Part shown: piece by piece, positions 1 to 7,877 of the stretch
Layout: the number at the start of each line of letters is the position of its first letter
Position numbering within the stretch: position 1 is the first letter of the stretch
Assembly (NCBI RefSeq): GCF_002155975.1
Contig: NZ_MUMI01000270.1
Coordinates: 1 to 33,487, forward strand
Source: Amycolatopsis kentuckyensis
Lineage (GTDB): Bacteria; Actinomycetota; Actinomycetes; Mycobacteriales; Pseudonocardiaceae
Direction of reading: 5' to 3'
DNA length: 33,487 bases
Position numbers and translations under genes: made by a program
Notes under the pieces: generated by a model
The model's input: only the letters and a program-made list of their open reading frames with translations
What the model was told of the DNA's origin: nothing
Databases searched by the model: none

Positions 1-504
1 CCGCCGCGGCGACTGCGGGGTGCCGGGGGCGGGCGGAGCCGCCGCACCACCCGCCGGGGCCGGCGGCACCGGCGCGGGCGGGGCCGGCGGCTGCTCATCC
101 GGTTCGTCCGGGTCGGGGAACCGGCCGCGCAGGTTGTCGAGCAGCGCGCCGCGGGTTTCGCGGTCCTCGTCGCCGAGCTGCTCGGCCATCACGCCCGCGA
201 CGCGGTCGGCGATGCCCGACTGCGCCCGGCGCATCGTCGTCAGGATCTGCCGCGACAGCTCTTCGAGGGGGAACGACTTGACCTTGTTCGAGAACGTCAG
301 GTCGGTGACCGTGCCGTCGGCGCCGACGGTCACGCTGACCGCGCCGTCGGCGCTGGTCGCGGTCAGCCGCAGCCGTTCGGTCTGCTCCTGCGCCGCCTGG
401 TACCGCTGCGCCTTCGCCGCGAACCCGGCCGCCCAGTCGTCCATCCGGCGGATCGTCTCGTCGGGGTCCCGCATCAGGTCCCCGAGCCCGTTGGGGCCGG
501 TCAT
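1..504 (-). CDS. YbaB/EbfC-like protein (partial, runs off left edge)
   Basis: The reading frame begins at an ATG at 504 and stays open to the window edge (168 codons), so the C-terminus is missing. The N-terminal ~120 residues look like the YbaB/EbfC family: a charged helix rich in Gln/Glu/Arg (around residues 25-45), a beta segment with alternating Val/Thr including VTVGADGTVTDLTF, then a helix with LSRQILTTMRRAQ. The rest is a Pro/Ala-rich low-complexity tail. YbaB proteins are small nucleoid-associated dimers, and in Actinobacteria copies of this fold often sit in type VII secretion-associated clusters. Its ATG overlaps the TGA of the upstream EspC-like gene (ATGA), implying translational coupling. 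The type VII role is inferred from position only. Confidence 0.75.
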   Translation of the reverse strand, partial: MTGPNGLGDLMRDPDETIRRMDDWAAGFAAKAQRYQAAQEQTERLRLTATSADGAVSVTVGADGTVTDLTFSNKVKSFPLEELSRQILTTMRRAQSGIADRVAGVMAEQLGDEDRETRGALLDNLRGRFPDPDEPDEQPPAPPAPVPPAPAGGAAAPPAPGTPQSPRR

Positions 505-845
505 GAGCGCACCTTCGCTTCCTCCGTGCGCGACGAAGCCGCGAGCTGACGCTCGAACGGCTGCGCGTTGCCTTCTTCGCCTTCCCGGTAGGTCTTCGCG
601 GCCGACGTGACGTTGTCCGCCAGCCCGCGCACCCCTTCCGCGGACGCGGTCAGCGCGTCCTTGGCCTGCTCGTTCGTCGGCCGGATGATCGGCGGGAGGA
701 AGGCGCACAGCAGCCCGTAGGCGTGGTCGGACATCGCCGTGTCCGCCGCGGAGCTCGCCGTGGTGAGCCGGTCCACCAGGCTCTCGACGTGACTCGCGTG
801 CGCGACCAGGTCGTCCGGTTCGACCTCGAACCCGGGGGCCGTCAT
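501..845 (-). CDS. EspC-like type VII secretion-associated protein
   Basis: A 114-residue, Cys-poor helical protein. The pattern near residues 8-50 (DDLVAHASHVESL, a second amphipathic helix, then HAYGLLCAFLPP) matches the T7SS_ESX_EspC (ESX-1 secretion-associated) family, with the typical AYG.LC and following prolines. Family members are small two-helix substrates or partners of ESX-type secretion, related in fold to WXG100 proteins. It lies 4 nt downstream of the large WXG/PPE-like gene and overlaps the next gene by ATGA, so it is within one operon. Secretion is inferred from family and context; no signal peptide is expected or seen. Confidence 0.85.
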   Translation of the reverse strand: MTAPGFEVEPDDLVAHASHVESLVDRLTTASSAADTAMSDHAYGLLCAFLPPIIRPTNEQAKDALTASAEGVRGLADNVTSAAKTYREGEEGNAQPFERQLAASSRTEEAKVRS

Positions 846-849
846 GCCG

Positions 850-2808
850 TCACTTCCAATCCTGGTTCTTCCAGTCGCCGATCACCGGCGGCGCGACCGC
901 CTGCTCGCCCGCGAAGAAGTTCGGATCATCGCTTTCGAGGTAGTCGGCTGCCTTGTGTTCCTTGTCGTCTTCCTTCTTGCCACCGCGGGCGCCGGCCCCC
1001 ATGCCGCCCATGCCCGGGGAGCCTGCGGCACCCGCCGCACCGCGGCCCGACATCGCGTTGCGCGCGGCCGCCGCTTCGGCTTCCGCGGCCGCGCCGGACG
1101 CGGCACCACCGCTGAGGTTGCCCGCGCCGCGCAGGCCCGCACCGCCGGCGCCGGCCCCACCGGTGCCGGAGCCGCCGATCCCGCCGAGGGAGCCGCCACC
1201 GCCACCGCCGCCGCCGTTCAGGCCGCCGAGCCGGCTGGCGATGCTTTCGCCGTTGATCCCGCCGCCGCGGCCGATGGTCGGCAGCTTCGCGCCGCCGGGG
1301 GTGTTGAGCCCGCCGGTGCCGGTGGGCAGCCCGGTGATCGGGTCGATGCCGGGCGGGGTGAAGCCGGGGATCGGGCTGCCGCCGCGGACGGTCCCGCCGC
1401 CGGAGACGTCCGGGATGTTCGGGATCGACGGCGGGGTGAACCCGCTGCCGCCGGTGCCCCCGCCGCCCGGGATGCCGGACGGCGTGAAGCCGGACGACGT
1501 CGTCGAGTCGTCGAAGTGCGGCAGCGACGAGCCGGGGATGCCGGCCCCGCTGAAGTTGCCACCGGCGGGCGTGTCGGGGACGTCGAAGTTCGGCGGCGTG
1601 AAGCCCGCACCACCCGCACCACCGCCGGGGATGCCACTGCCCGAGAAGCCGGAGCCACTCCCCGGGATGCCACTGCCGGAGAAGCCACTGCCGGAGCCCG
1701 GGATGCCACTGCCGGAGCCGCTGCCGTCGCCCGGGATGCCGCTGCCGGAGAAACCGGAGCCGCCGCTGCCCGACCCGTCGCCGGGGATGCCCGCGCCGGC
1801 ACCGCCCGCGCCGAAAGCCGCGGCGTTGGCGTCGACCGGGGTCTGCGGGGTCAGGCCGTCCATCGCCGTGCGCGCCATCAGCGGTTGCGCGGCACCGCCA
1901 CCCGCCCCGGAGCCGCTCCGCGCGACGACGTTCTGCCTGGTCGCCGTCGCCGTGGGCAGCTTCGGCGGGGCCGGGAACCGCGGGGTGGCGACGGCGCCGC
2001 CGATGGTCTCGTCGTACTGCGTCATGATCTGCGCGGCGTGGTCCCGCGCGGCCTGCTGCGCCCGGTAGGTCTGCATGGCCTCGCCCGCGGCCGCCGCGTA
2101 CTGCACCGGGTCGGTCATCGACATCAGGCGCTGGTTGGTCGACTGCAGGTCGAACTGGACCGGCGGGTTCGCGGCCATCTGCCGCTGGGTCTCGTTGAGC
2201 GCCTGGGAGTGGATCTCCTGCTGGCGGCCGGCGAGCGTCGCGCCCTGCGCGGTCGCGCCGAGCCACTTCCCGACGCCGGCGAGGTGTTCGCGGACGGCGT
2301 CACCGGCGCCGCCCTGCCAGTTGCTGGTGCTCGCGTTGATCGCGTCGGCCAGCGCCTTCTGGTGGGTGCCGAGGTCGTTGCCGACCCGCACCCACTCTTC
2401 CGAGGTTTCCGCGACGGTCGCCGGGTTGGCGTCCTGCGTGATGGCCTCGTTCATCTGTTCGTGGCTGGCGTTGTTCCACAGCGTGCGCGGGGCCCCGCCG
2501 TTCTCACGGATCGTGAGGCCCTCGTCGAGGCCGTGCTTGGCGTCGTTGAGGTGCTGCTGGTAGAGCTCCTGGATCTTCTTGTCGCGCAGCACCGGGTCGA
2601 CGACCGGGCCGAGCCAGCCGCGCCGGATCTCGTCGTCGACCTGCCTGGTGGCCATCTCGCGGATCTGGTCACCCGAGGGCGACTTGTCCGTGGTCAGCGG
2701 CCCGACGTAGTACTTCGACGACGAATCGGCGGTCACGTCGTAGAGCGGACTGCGCGGGTCGTAGTCCGGCGACGACGGGTCCGAGACGGACTCGGCGGTG
2801 GGTGCCAC
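850..2808 (-). CDS. Large WXG/PPE-like type VII-associated protein with Gly/Pro-rich repeats
   Basis: Predicted 652 residues from a GTG at 2808, chosen because GAGGGAG lies just upstream and because a longer open frame above it only shadows the neighbouring gene. Residues ~1-290 are helical and charged, with a WxG turn (W164-Q-G166) followed by a long Ala/Gln-rich helix, as in WXG100/PPE-type substrates. Residues ~300-580 are Gly/Pro/Ser-rich with repeated GIPG, GSGFSG and GFTPP units. The tail is Ala/Gly-rich and ends in a charged segment (KKEDDKEHKAADYLESDDP) and a Trp-rich C-terminus. This resembles actinobacterial cell-surface or secreted ESX-associated proteins. No catalytic motif is visible; function unknown. 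Confidence 0.8.
   Translation of the reverse strand: MAPTAESVSDPSSPDYDPRSPLYDVTADSSSKYYVGPLTTDKSPSGDQIREMATRQVDDEIRRGWLGPVVDPVLRDKKIQELYQQHLNDAKHGLDEGLTIRENGGAPRTLWNNASHEQMNEAITQDANPATVAETSEEWVRVGNDLGTHQKALADAINASTSNWQGGAGDAVREHLAGVGKWLGATAQGATLAGRQQEIHSQALNETQRQMAANPPVQFDLQSTNQRLMSMTDPVQYAAAAGEAMQTYRAQQAARDHAAQIMTQYDETIGGAVATPRFPAPPKLPTATATRQNVVARSGSGAGGGAAQPLMARTAMDGLTPQTPVDANAAAFGAGGAGAGIPGDGSGSGGSGFSGSGIPGDGSGSGSGIPGSGSGFSGSGIPGSGSGFSGSGIPGGGAGGAGFTPPNFDVPDTPAGGNFSGAGIPGSSLPHFDDSTTSSGFTPSGIPGGGGTGGSGFTPPSIPNIPDVSGGGTVRGGSPIPGFTPPGIDPITGLPTGTGGLNTPGGAKLPTIGRGGGINGESIASRLGGLNGGGGGGGGSLGGIGGSGTGGAGAGGAGLRGAGNLSGGAASGAAAEAEAAAARNAMSGRGAAGAAGSPGMGGMGAGARGGKKEDDKEHKAADYLESDDPNFFAGEQAVAPPVIGDWKNQDWK
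1460..1800 (-). repeat. GIPG-coding tandem repeat region inside the PPE-like gene
   Basis: On the plus strand the octamer GGGATGCC, the complement of Gly-Ile-Pro codons, recurs at roughly 1468, 1537, 1629, 1662, 1700, 1732 and 1783. The copies between 1621 and 1800 are flanked by near-identical CACTGCCGGA stretches. They encode GIPG separated by Gly/Ser and FSG units. The close DNA identity of adjacent units suggests recent duplication or slippage, so copy number may vary between strains. Confidence 0.8.
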
Positions 2809-2816
2809 GGTCTCCC

Positions 2817-3287
2817 TCAGCTCTGGTCGGCGGCCGGGAGCGAGGTCAGCGTCGTGCGCGTGGTCTCTTCCCGGGACTTGTAGTTCTTCTTGGCCAGCTT
2901 GATGGCTTCGATGTAGGTCGGGAACTCCTGCCGCGCGGCCTGCAGCTGGGTGACCAGGCCGTGCTCGTCGGCGGCGGTGCTGACCATGTGCGCGGACACC
3001 CACTGCCCGGTGGCGGTCCGGCTCATCGCCGGCGCGTCGTGCAGCCGCTGCAGGTTCGCCCAGCGCTGCTCGAGCGACTCGAGCACGCCTTCGAGCGCTT
3101 CGATCAGCTGGTTGCCGGTGGTGTCGTCGATGGCGAAGCCACCGCTCTGGGCCAGCCGCTTCAGCTGCGCCCCGGCGAGGCCGACGCGCACCGCGGCCAT
3201 CGTCTTCGCCTCGGGGGTCGCCGCGTTCTGCAGCTGCATGGTGGCCTGGATGGCCTGCGCCGCCGCAGCGGTCTCTTCGGTCGTCAT
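2817..3287 (-). CDS. Small helical protein of the type VII-associated operon
   Basis: A 156-residue protein starting at ATG 3287, 11 nt below the EspG-like stop and ending 8 nt above the PPE-like start, so it is in the same transcription unit. It is predicted mostly helical with many Ala/Gln residues and no Cys. It contains two helices (ALEGVLESLEQRWANLQRLHD and ARQEFPTYIEAIKLAKKNYK) that could form a hairpin. I recognise no named family. By size and place it may be a WXG100-like partner of the PPE-like protein, but it lacks a clear WxG motif (only W-A-N). Function is not assigned. Confidence 0.75.
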   Translation of the reverse strand: MTTEETAAAAQAIQATMQLQNAATPEAKTMAAVRVGLAGAQLKRLAQSGGFAIDDTTGNQLIEALEGVLESLEQRWANLQRLHDAPAMSRTATGQWVSAHMVSTAADEHGLVTQLQAARQEFPTYIEAIKLAKKNYKSREETTRTTLTSLPAADQS

Positions 3288-3298
3288 CAGTCCCCCGA

Positions 3299-4141
3299 TC
3301 AGTAGACAGCCGCGATCGCGTCACGGATGGCGCGCGCGAGGTCGGCCCGCCCGGCGGGCACGTAGTCCGCGGTGAGTTCCCCGGCCTCGCCGGTCCGGGT
3401 GTGCACGAGGTACCGGCCATCGGCGGTGTCGAGCCAGCTCAGCGGCTCGCCGGCGAGCCGTTCGCCCCGCCGCCCCTGAGCACTGACGGCAATGTGCCCT
3501 CCACCCAGCCGAGGTTCGGCCAGCACCCGTTCGAGCACGGCGACATCGGAGGGTTTCGGAGCCGGAGGCCGCCGCCCGGGCCGCACGACGGCCTTGACCT
3601 CGATCATCCCGAAGGCATCGGTCTCTTCTTCGTCGAACTCGGCGTCGGCGATCCGCTTCGCGGTCATGGCGGAAACCTCCCGCCCGGCGGCCCGGTGCAC
3701 GGTGTGCCGCCCGGTGCTGGCGGCGGGAGCCGGCGGCAGCACCCCGGTGACGACCTCGACGAGGTCCTCATCGGCGAACAGCGAGAACAGCAGTTCATCG
3801 GTGTCCGGAGCTTGGGTGATCCCGAGCGCTTGAGCACCATCGCTGACCACGAGAACGGCCACATCGGCCCCCAGCCCATCGATCCCGCTGACGGCAACCG
3901 AGATCCGCGGCTCGGCGAGCAGTTCGAAGGCGGTCCGCACGCCGGGGTGCAGCTCACCGGAGACGGAGAGCCGCCGTTCCTCGAGCGAGTCGTAGACCTG
4001 CCGCGCAACGTGCACGAACCGCACGGGATCCGAGGGCAGGTTCCCGGCCCGCAGCGGATACCGCCGAACATCGCCCCCGGTAGCCCGCCCGACGACGAGT
4101 GCTTCGAAGACCTCGAGGACGAACTCGAACCGCTCCGCCAT
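3299..4141 (-). CDS. EspG-family type VII secretion chaperone
   Basis: 280 residues from ATG 4141, which has GAGGGGAA directly upstream; a TTG 13 codons earlier extends the frame but has no ribosome site. The sequence fits the EspG family: an N-terminal helix-strand (ERFEFVLEVFEALVVGR), a central beta-rich region with repeated hydrophobic strands such as ISVAVSGIDG and VAVLVVSDG, and a C-terminal GGGHIAVSAQGRRGERL followed by a TADGRYLV strand. EspG proteins are cytosolic chaperones that hold the PPE subunit of PE-PPE pairs before ESX secretion. It is first in a five-gene minus-strand operon with a PPE-like gene, consistent with chaperoning that product. No ESX core ATPase is in the window. 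Confidence 0.85.
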   Translation of the reverse strand: MAERFEFVLEVFEALVVGRATGGDVRRYPLRAGNLPSDPVRFVHVARQVYDSLEERRLSVSGELHPGVRTAFELLAEPRISVAVSGIDGLGADVAVLVVSDGAQALGITQAPDTDELLFSLFADEDLVEVVTGVLPPAPAASTGRHTVHRAAGREVSAMTAKRIADAEFDEEETDAFGMIEVKAVVRPGRRPPAPKPSDVAVLERVLAEPRLGGGHIAVSAQGRRGERLAGEPLSWLDTADGRYLVHTRTGEAGELTADYVPAGRADLARAIRDAIAAVY

Positions 4142-4559
4142 TTCCCCTCGCCGGATCCTTTTCGTCAAACCTTCAAGCAAGTTCTCTGATGAACATTAGC
4201 AGTGCGCCAGGGGCGGGGGTCGGCACCGCCACCCGGATGCCCGAAAGACCACGATCCCCTGGACCGGGCGGGCAAAGGGGTATCACCCGATGGAGTGGTC
4301 GTGGTCGTTCGGGGATTGGGCCGGGCCTGGGAGGCTGCGCGGATCGAGATGCCGAGCTGGTGTTCGGACGGGGCGGGATGGCGCCCTCTTGCTGCGGGTT
4401 TCGCCCCGGACGCCTGGAGGCGTGGCCGCGGCGAAAGCTGCGGCCGGTTGCGGGGCGACTTCCGCTCGCCGGGAGCTTGAGCTGCGCCGATGGTGGCTTG
4501 TGCAGCGGAATTTTGGGGCGGGTGTGCTTCGGCTGGGCAGAAGGGGCTGCCGGGTGTCG

Positions 4560-4765
4560 GCGCGGGTCGCTGGCTGCCGGGTAAAAGGGCAGGCAGGGCT
4601 CGAACCCACGATTACGGGACAAACTATGGGTTCCCTGCCATGGGGCGCGGGTCGCCGGTTACCGGGCAAACGATCGGCCCCGCCCGGCGTGCGGTGCAGG
4701 TGGCCCTGCCGAGCGAACGATCGAGCCGCCGGGCGCACGGCGCGGGTCGCCTGTTGCCAGGCGCG
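4560..4765. repeat. Three-copy degenerate direct repeat
   Basis: The 11-mer GCGCGGGTCGC occurs exactly at 4560-4570, 4645-4655 and 4740-4750 (spacing 85 and 95 bases). Each copy is followed by a related stretch: TGGCTGCCGGGTAAA, CGGTTACCGGGCAAA and CTGTTGCCAGGCGCG. A second short word, AACGATCG, occurs near 4669 and 4716. The exact core with a drifting flank suggests an old intergenic repeat rather than chance. Confidence 0.6.
4592..4639 (-). other. Bulged hairpin containing a tRNA T-arm-like sequence
   Basis: On the plus strand GGCAGGG (4592-4598) pairs with CCCTGCC (4633-4639), and AACCCA (4603-4608) pairs with TGGGTT (4627-4632). A 4-nt bulge lies on the left side and an 18-nt loop in the middle. 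Read on the minus strand it contains GTGGGTTCGAGCCC, the usual T-arm signature of a tRNA gene. The stem is too short and there is no anticodon arm or CCA end, so this is not an intact tRNA. It could be a tRNA remnant, an old attachment site or an unrelated structured RNA. Confidence 0.5.
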
Positions 4766-4906
4766 CAGTGTCGGTCGCCAGGGGCGGGCAGCTGAGCTGC
4801 CGGGTTCGTCGGTGACACGGGTGCCCCGGTTCTGCCGGTAGGGACAAGAAGCGGGCGTTGGTGGACTTGGGTGGTGTGGTTCCGTCGACATAGTGGCGTG
4901 GGTGTG

Positions 4907-4932
4907 GGCCCGTAGCCGTGTGGCTGCGGGCC
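4907..4932 (-). terminator. Hairpin downstream of the DUF222-HNH gene
   Basis: GGCCCGTAGCC (4907-4917) and GGCTGCGGGCC (4922-4932) form an 11-bp stem with one G-U-type mismatch and a GTGT loop, 10 bases past the stop of the minus-strand HNH gene. There is no T tract, as is common for actinobacterial terminators. Confidence 0.55.
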
Positions 4933-4942
4933 TGTCCCGTGT

Positions 4943-6172
4943 TCAGGCTGCGAAGGGCAGTGGTTCGTGGAGGTTGTTGCGCCGGGGTTTTCGGCGCCGG
5001 TCGATGAACACCGGTGGCAGGAACTCCGGCAGACCGTCCGGGGCGATGCGGACTTCCCAGCCCGAGCGGTGCAGCAGCCGGTGGTGGTGGGCGCACATCA
5101 GCACCAGGTTGCTCAGGTCGGTGCGGCCGCCGTCCGCCCAGTGGCGGATGTGGTGGCCCTGGCAGTGGCGGGGTGGGCGGTGGCAGCCGGGGAACGCGCA
5201 GCCCCGGTCCCGCAGGAACAGGGCGCGGCGGAGCCCGGCGGAGATCAAGCGGCGCAGCCGACCCAGGTTGAGCGGCTCGCTCTTGTCGCCGAGGACGGCG
5301 GGGATGATCATCGCGTCGCAAGCGTGCACCCGCGCTTCGGCGGCCGACATGGTGCCGGTGTCGCCGAGGGTCGCTGTCCCGATGCCGGACTGGAGGTCGG
5401 TGAGGGAGACCGCGACCATGACGTGGGCCCGCTCCCCAGCCTGCATCGGCAGCTCCGGAGAATTCAGGGCCAGGTCGATCGCGTCGGAGAAAGCATCGCC
5501 ATACCGCTGGGACTGGGTGCGGTGGTCCGGGCCCTCGTCGCTGCTGCGGCGTTCGGCCAGGGCATCCAGCAGGGCGCTGGCGCGGGTGCCGGTCTCGTCA
5601 TCGAATCGGGCGTTCAACTCCCAGTTGCCGGATCTTCGGCGGCGGAGGAACAACTCCCGAGAGGGGGCCACCGGGGCAGTGTCGGCGGGTTCCGCCCCAT
5701 CCGGGTTCAGGTGGGCGAGGATCCGGGCCCCGAGGACCGCGACCTGCCTGTGCCCGGCCTCAGCGGCGAAGGCCAGCAGGTCGGCTTCGGCGCTGTCGCG
5801 ATGCTCGGGCGGAACCTCGGCGAGAACACCCGTGATCGCATCGATCATCGGGTTGCTCAACCGCCCGGCCAGAGCAGCGGCTCCGGTGGCGGGCGCAAGA
5901 GCCGGGATCGGGGTGCCGTCGAGGTTCCGGCCGGGGTTCAGCACGCGGGCACGCTTCACAAGACGTTCGGCGACCGGCTTCGGAACACCGCCGAGGTGCT
6001 CCAAAAGACGAGCAGCGGAGCGGTAGCCGAAGAGTTCCATCACCCCACGCTGCTCGATCTCCACCAGCAGGGCACCGAGTTCGGCTTCGGCAGACCGCAT
6101 ACACGCCAGCAACTCACCGATGCGGTCGGCGAAGGCCACCGCCTCGGGGGAAGAGCTCGCGTTGTCGGACAT
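4943..6172 (-). CDS. DUF222 and HNH endonuclease domain protein (13E12 repeat family)
   Basis: 409 residues. Residues ~15-270 form the helical DUF222 (13E12) region, with GYRSAARLLEHLGG and ERLVKRARVLNP segments. The C-terminal ~100 residues form an HNH domain with CAFPGC, then CQGHHIRHWADGG, then NLVLMCAHHHRLLH, giving the zinc-finger cysteines, the catalytic HH and the last histidines intact. Such proteins are abundant and repeated in actinobacterial genomes. Some are mobile or repetitive, and their DNA target and biological role are not established. No Shine-Dalgarno precedes the ATG; a TAATCT hexamer 6 nt upstream suggests a leaderless mRNA. The gene stands alone between hairpin-bounded gaps. 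Confidence 0.9.
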   Translation of the reverse strand: MSDNASSSPEAVAFADRIGELLACMRSAEAELGALLVEIEQRGVMELFGYRSAARLLEHLGGVPKPVAERLVKRARVLNPGRNLDGTPIPALAPATGAAALAGRLSNPMIDAITGVLAEVPPEHRDSAEADLLAFAAEAGHRQVAVLGARILAHLNPDGAEPADTAPVAPSRELFLRRRRSGNWELNARFDDETGTRASALLDALAERRSSDEGPDHRTQSQRYGDAFSDAIDLALNSPELPMQAGERAHVMVAVSLTDLQSGIGTATLGDTGTMSAAEARVHACDAMIIPAVLGDKSEPLNLGRLRRLISAGLRRALFLRDRGCAFPGCHRPPRHCQGHHIRHWADGGRTDLSNLVLMCAHHHRLLHRSGWEVRIAPDGLPEFLPPVFIDRRRKPRRNNLHEPLPFAA

Positions 6173-6178
6173 AGATCA

Positions 6179-6184
6179 AGATTA
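6179..6184 (-). promoter_or_regulatory. Putative leaderless -10 of the DUF222-HNH gene
   Basis: Minus-strand hexamer TAATCT fits TANNNT and ends exactly 6 nt before the ATG at 6172. There is no ribosome binding site, so the start codon would lie at or next to +1. No good -35 is seen. Confidence 0.5.
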
Positions 6185-6298
6185 CCGAGCATCGAACACA
6201 AGTTCATCACTCGAACGGGTACACCCCAAAACAGGGCAACCAAAGCAAAGCCACCAACAGCAGAGCACCGATCCCCACACCACACCAAAGCCGCACCC

Positions 6299-6967
6299 TT
6301 AAAGAGCAACCCGCCGAGCCCGCTCGATATCCGGCCCCCGGTAGAGCCGCTCAGGGATCCGGGCCAATGTAGACGGATGAACCTGCGGCCCCAACCCGTA
6401 GAACTTCTGGAAACTCATGATCAGGGGCCGCCAGGCATCAGGATCGATGCGGTCCTCACTGCCGGCCATCCGAATCGACTCGTGCACGAAAACCCGCTGC
6501 ACCCGAACCTCGAACGCGACCACTCCCCCGTCGGATCCCACCGGGTGCACCTCCTCGACGACGACCTCCATCGCCACCGGGCACTCGGCTACCCGAGGCG
6601 GCGCGACCGTCGAAGACGCCACCGCCGTCAACCCGGCCCGTGCGAACTTGTCGGCCACGTGGAAATAGCCCCGCTCGCGCTTCCCCGACGGCACGGGATC
6701 CGAGCCGGTCGTCAGGGCCAGCCGGTCGACCGCCGGTGCCATCGACGACGACGGGAGGTTCAGCACGCCCTCCCGCGTGCGCAGCAGGTTCTGCGCGGTT
6801 TGCGAACGGACCCCGAGCCCGAGCACCGCCCGCCACCCGAGCCAGAACGCCGACGACATCGGCGCCAGGTTGACCGAACCGTCCTCGTTGGTACTGGAAA
6901 TCAACACCACCGGAGTACCGAAATACAGGATCCCGGGCTCGATGGCCGTGTGCTCCTCGATCTTCAC
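6299..6967 (-). CDS. Flavin reductase-like FMN-binding split-barrel protein
   Basis: 222 residues from GTG 6967 (reading MKIEEHTAIEPG); a GTG seven codons upstream at 6988 is also possible. The protein fits the flavin reductase-like split barrel: ILYFGTPVVLISSTNEDGSVNLAPMSSAFWLGW near residues 15-50, where the NLAPMSS turn and the following aromatic strand line the FMN site, then NLLRTREGVLNLPS. Members bind FMN and act as flavin reductases or uncharacterised oxidoreductases. The C-terminal part (FHESIRM-like helix and FYGLGPQVHPSTLARIP) is typical of a subgroup of unknown substrate. It is separated from its neighbours and shows no partner oxygenase next to it. Confidence 0.8.
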   Translation of the reverse strand: MKIEEHTAIEPGILYFGTPVVLISSTNEDGSVNLAPMSSAFWLGWRAVLGLGVRSQTAQNLLRTREGVLNLPSSSMAPAVDRLALTTGSDPVPSGKRERGYFHVADKFARAGLTAVASSTVAPPRVAECPVAMEVVVEEVHPVGSDGGVVAFEVRVQRVFVHESIRMAGSEDRIDPDAWRPLIMSFQKFYGLGPQVHPSTLARIPERLYRGPDIERARRVAL

Positions 6968-7029
6968 CCCACCGATCCTGCCGTCCACAGGGGACGGGCC
7001 GCTGGCGGGAATCGGCCATCGCGATCACC

Positions 7030-7061
7030 GGGGGCGGCACCCGCGAGCAGGTGCCGCCCCC
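7030..7061 (-). terminator. Strong hairpin after the molybdenum hydroxylase operon
   Basis: GGGGGCGGCACC (7030-7041) and GGTGCCGCCCCC (7050-7061) form a perfect 12-bp stem with an 8-nt loop, starting 10 bases beyond the stop of the minus-strand medium-subunit gene. No T tract follows. Confidence 0.75.
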
Positions 7062-7070
7062 GACGCGAAC

Positions 7071-7877
7071 TCAACGAGAAGCCAGCGCCCTCCGCGTCAG
7101 GACTCGGGCCAGGTGGCGGCGGTACTCCGCCGTCGCGTGGGGCTCGTCCGGCGGGTTCGTCCCCGAAGCCGCCAGCTCCGCCGCCTCCTCGATCGACGCC
7201 CCCGCCGCCAGCGCCTCCTCCGTGGCCGTGGCCCGCAGCGGGACTCCGCCCATGTTCACCAGGCCGACGCGGTCGCCGGCCACCGTCACCCCGACCATCG
7301 CCCAGTCGATCGCGCGGCGGGTGAACTTCTGGAACCCCCAGCCCTGGCCCGTCTGGGCCGGGATGCGGATCTCCGTGAGCAGCTCCGTCGGCTCCAGCGG
7401 TGTCGTGAACGGGCCCAGGAAGAACTCCGCCGCCGGAATGCGGCGCTCCCCCGCCGGCCCGCGGGCCACCAGGACCGCGTCCGAGGCCAGCACCGCCGCC
7501 GGGAGGTCGGCCGCCGCGTCCGCGTGGACCAGGGAGCCGCCGATCGTGCCGCGGTGGCGGACCTGGCGGTCGCCCACCTCTCCGGACACGTGTGCCAGCA
7601 GGGGCGCGTGCTCCAGCAGCACCGGGTCCTGCACCAGCGCGCTGTAGCGGGACAACGCGCCGATGGCGACCTCGTCGCCCTCCAGGCGGACGTAGCGCAG
7701 CTCGTCGAGCGGGCCGATGTCCACCAGGTACTCCGGTGCCGCCAGGCGCAGCTTCATCAGCGGCAGCAGGGAATGCCCGCCCGCCAGGACCTTCACGTCG
7801 TCGCCGTGCGAGGCCAGCAGCGCCAGCGCCTCGTCCACTGTGGACGCGCGTAGGTACTGGAAGGAAGCGGGGATCAC
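7071..7877 (-). CDS. Molybdenum hydroxylase FAD-binding (medium) subunit, CoxM/CutM-like
   Basis: 268 residues from GTG 7877, preceded by GGAGGTGG; the GTGA overlaps the stop of the small subunit gene. FAD-site motifs are intact: [16 protein letters not shown] at about residues 32-47 and [16 protein letters not shown] at about 110-125. These match the CO dehydrogenase/xanthine dehydrogenase medium subunit, which passes electrons from the iron-sulfur subunit to an acceptor via FAD. The C-terminal CO_deh_flav_C domain follows. It is the last gene of the large-small-medium operon and is followed by a terminator hairpin. The physiological substrate is not deducible from this subunit. Confidence 0.92.
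   Translation of the reverse strand: MIPASFQYLRASTVDEALALLASHGDDVKVLAGGHSLLPLMKLRLAAPEYLVDIGPLDELRYVRLEGDEVAIGALSRYSALVQDPVLLEHAPLLAHVSGEVGDRQVRHRGTIGGSLVHADAAADLPAAVLASDAVLVARGPAGERRIPAAEFFLGPFTTPLEPTELLTEIRIPAQTGQGWGFQKFTRRAIDWAMVGVTVAGDRVGLVNMGGVPLRATATEEALAAGASIEEAAELAASGTNPPDEPHATAEYRRHLARVLTRRALASR

Larger units (their letters stand above)
4142..4906. other. Gene-free region of about 760 bp
   Basis: Open frames exist on both strands, but all are the product of high GC: their translations are Arg/Pro/Gly/Ala-rich, none shows a domain, and none has a convincing ribosome site. The left end must hold the promoter of the EspG operon; a minus-strand TAATGT near 4195 is a possible -10 but weak. 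The block 4560-4765 contains a three-copy degenerate repeat and a tRNA-arm-like hairpin, described separately. It could be decayed sequence or a non-coding RNA locus. Confidence 0.6.

Noticed and set aside
844..3420. Very long open frames on the plus strand (844-2883) and extended upstream on the minus strand (to 3420)
   Set aside because: Arg/Ala/Gly-rich translations that mirror the PPE-like gene, with no ribosome site. The extension above 2808 reads the neighbouring gene out of frame.
4173..4622. Minus-strand open frame of 149 codons beginning SRNRGFEPCLPF
   Set aside because: The start of the translation is what a tRNA T-arm reads as in that frame, and the rest is Pro/Arg-rich low complexity with no ribosome site.
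4592..4639. Complete tRNA gene
   Set aside because: Only the T-arm signature is present. The distance between paired ends is too short, there is no anticodon arm, and the acceptor does not pair.
4967..7324. 785-codon plus-strand open frame
   Set aside because: It is antisense to the HNH and flavin-reductase genes, has no domain and results from high GC.
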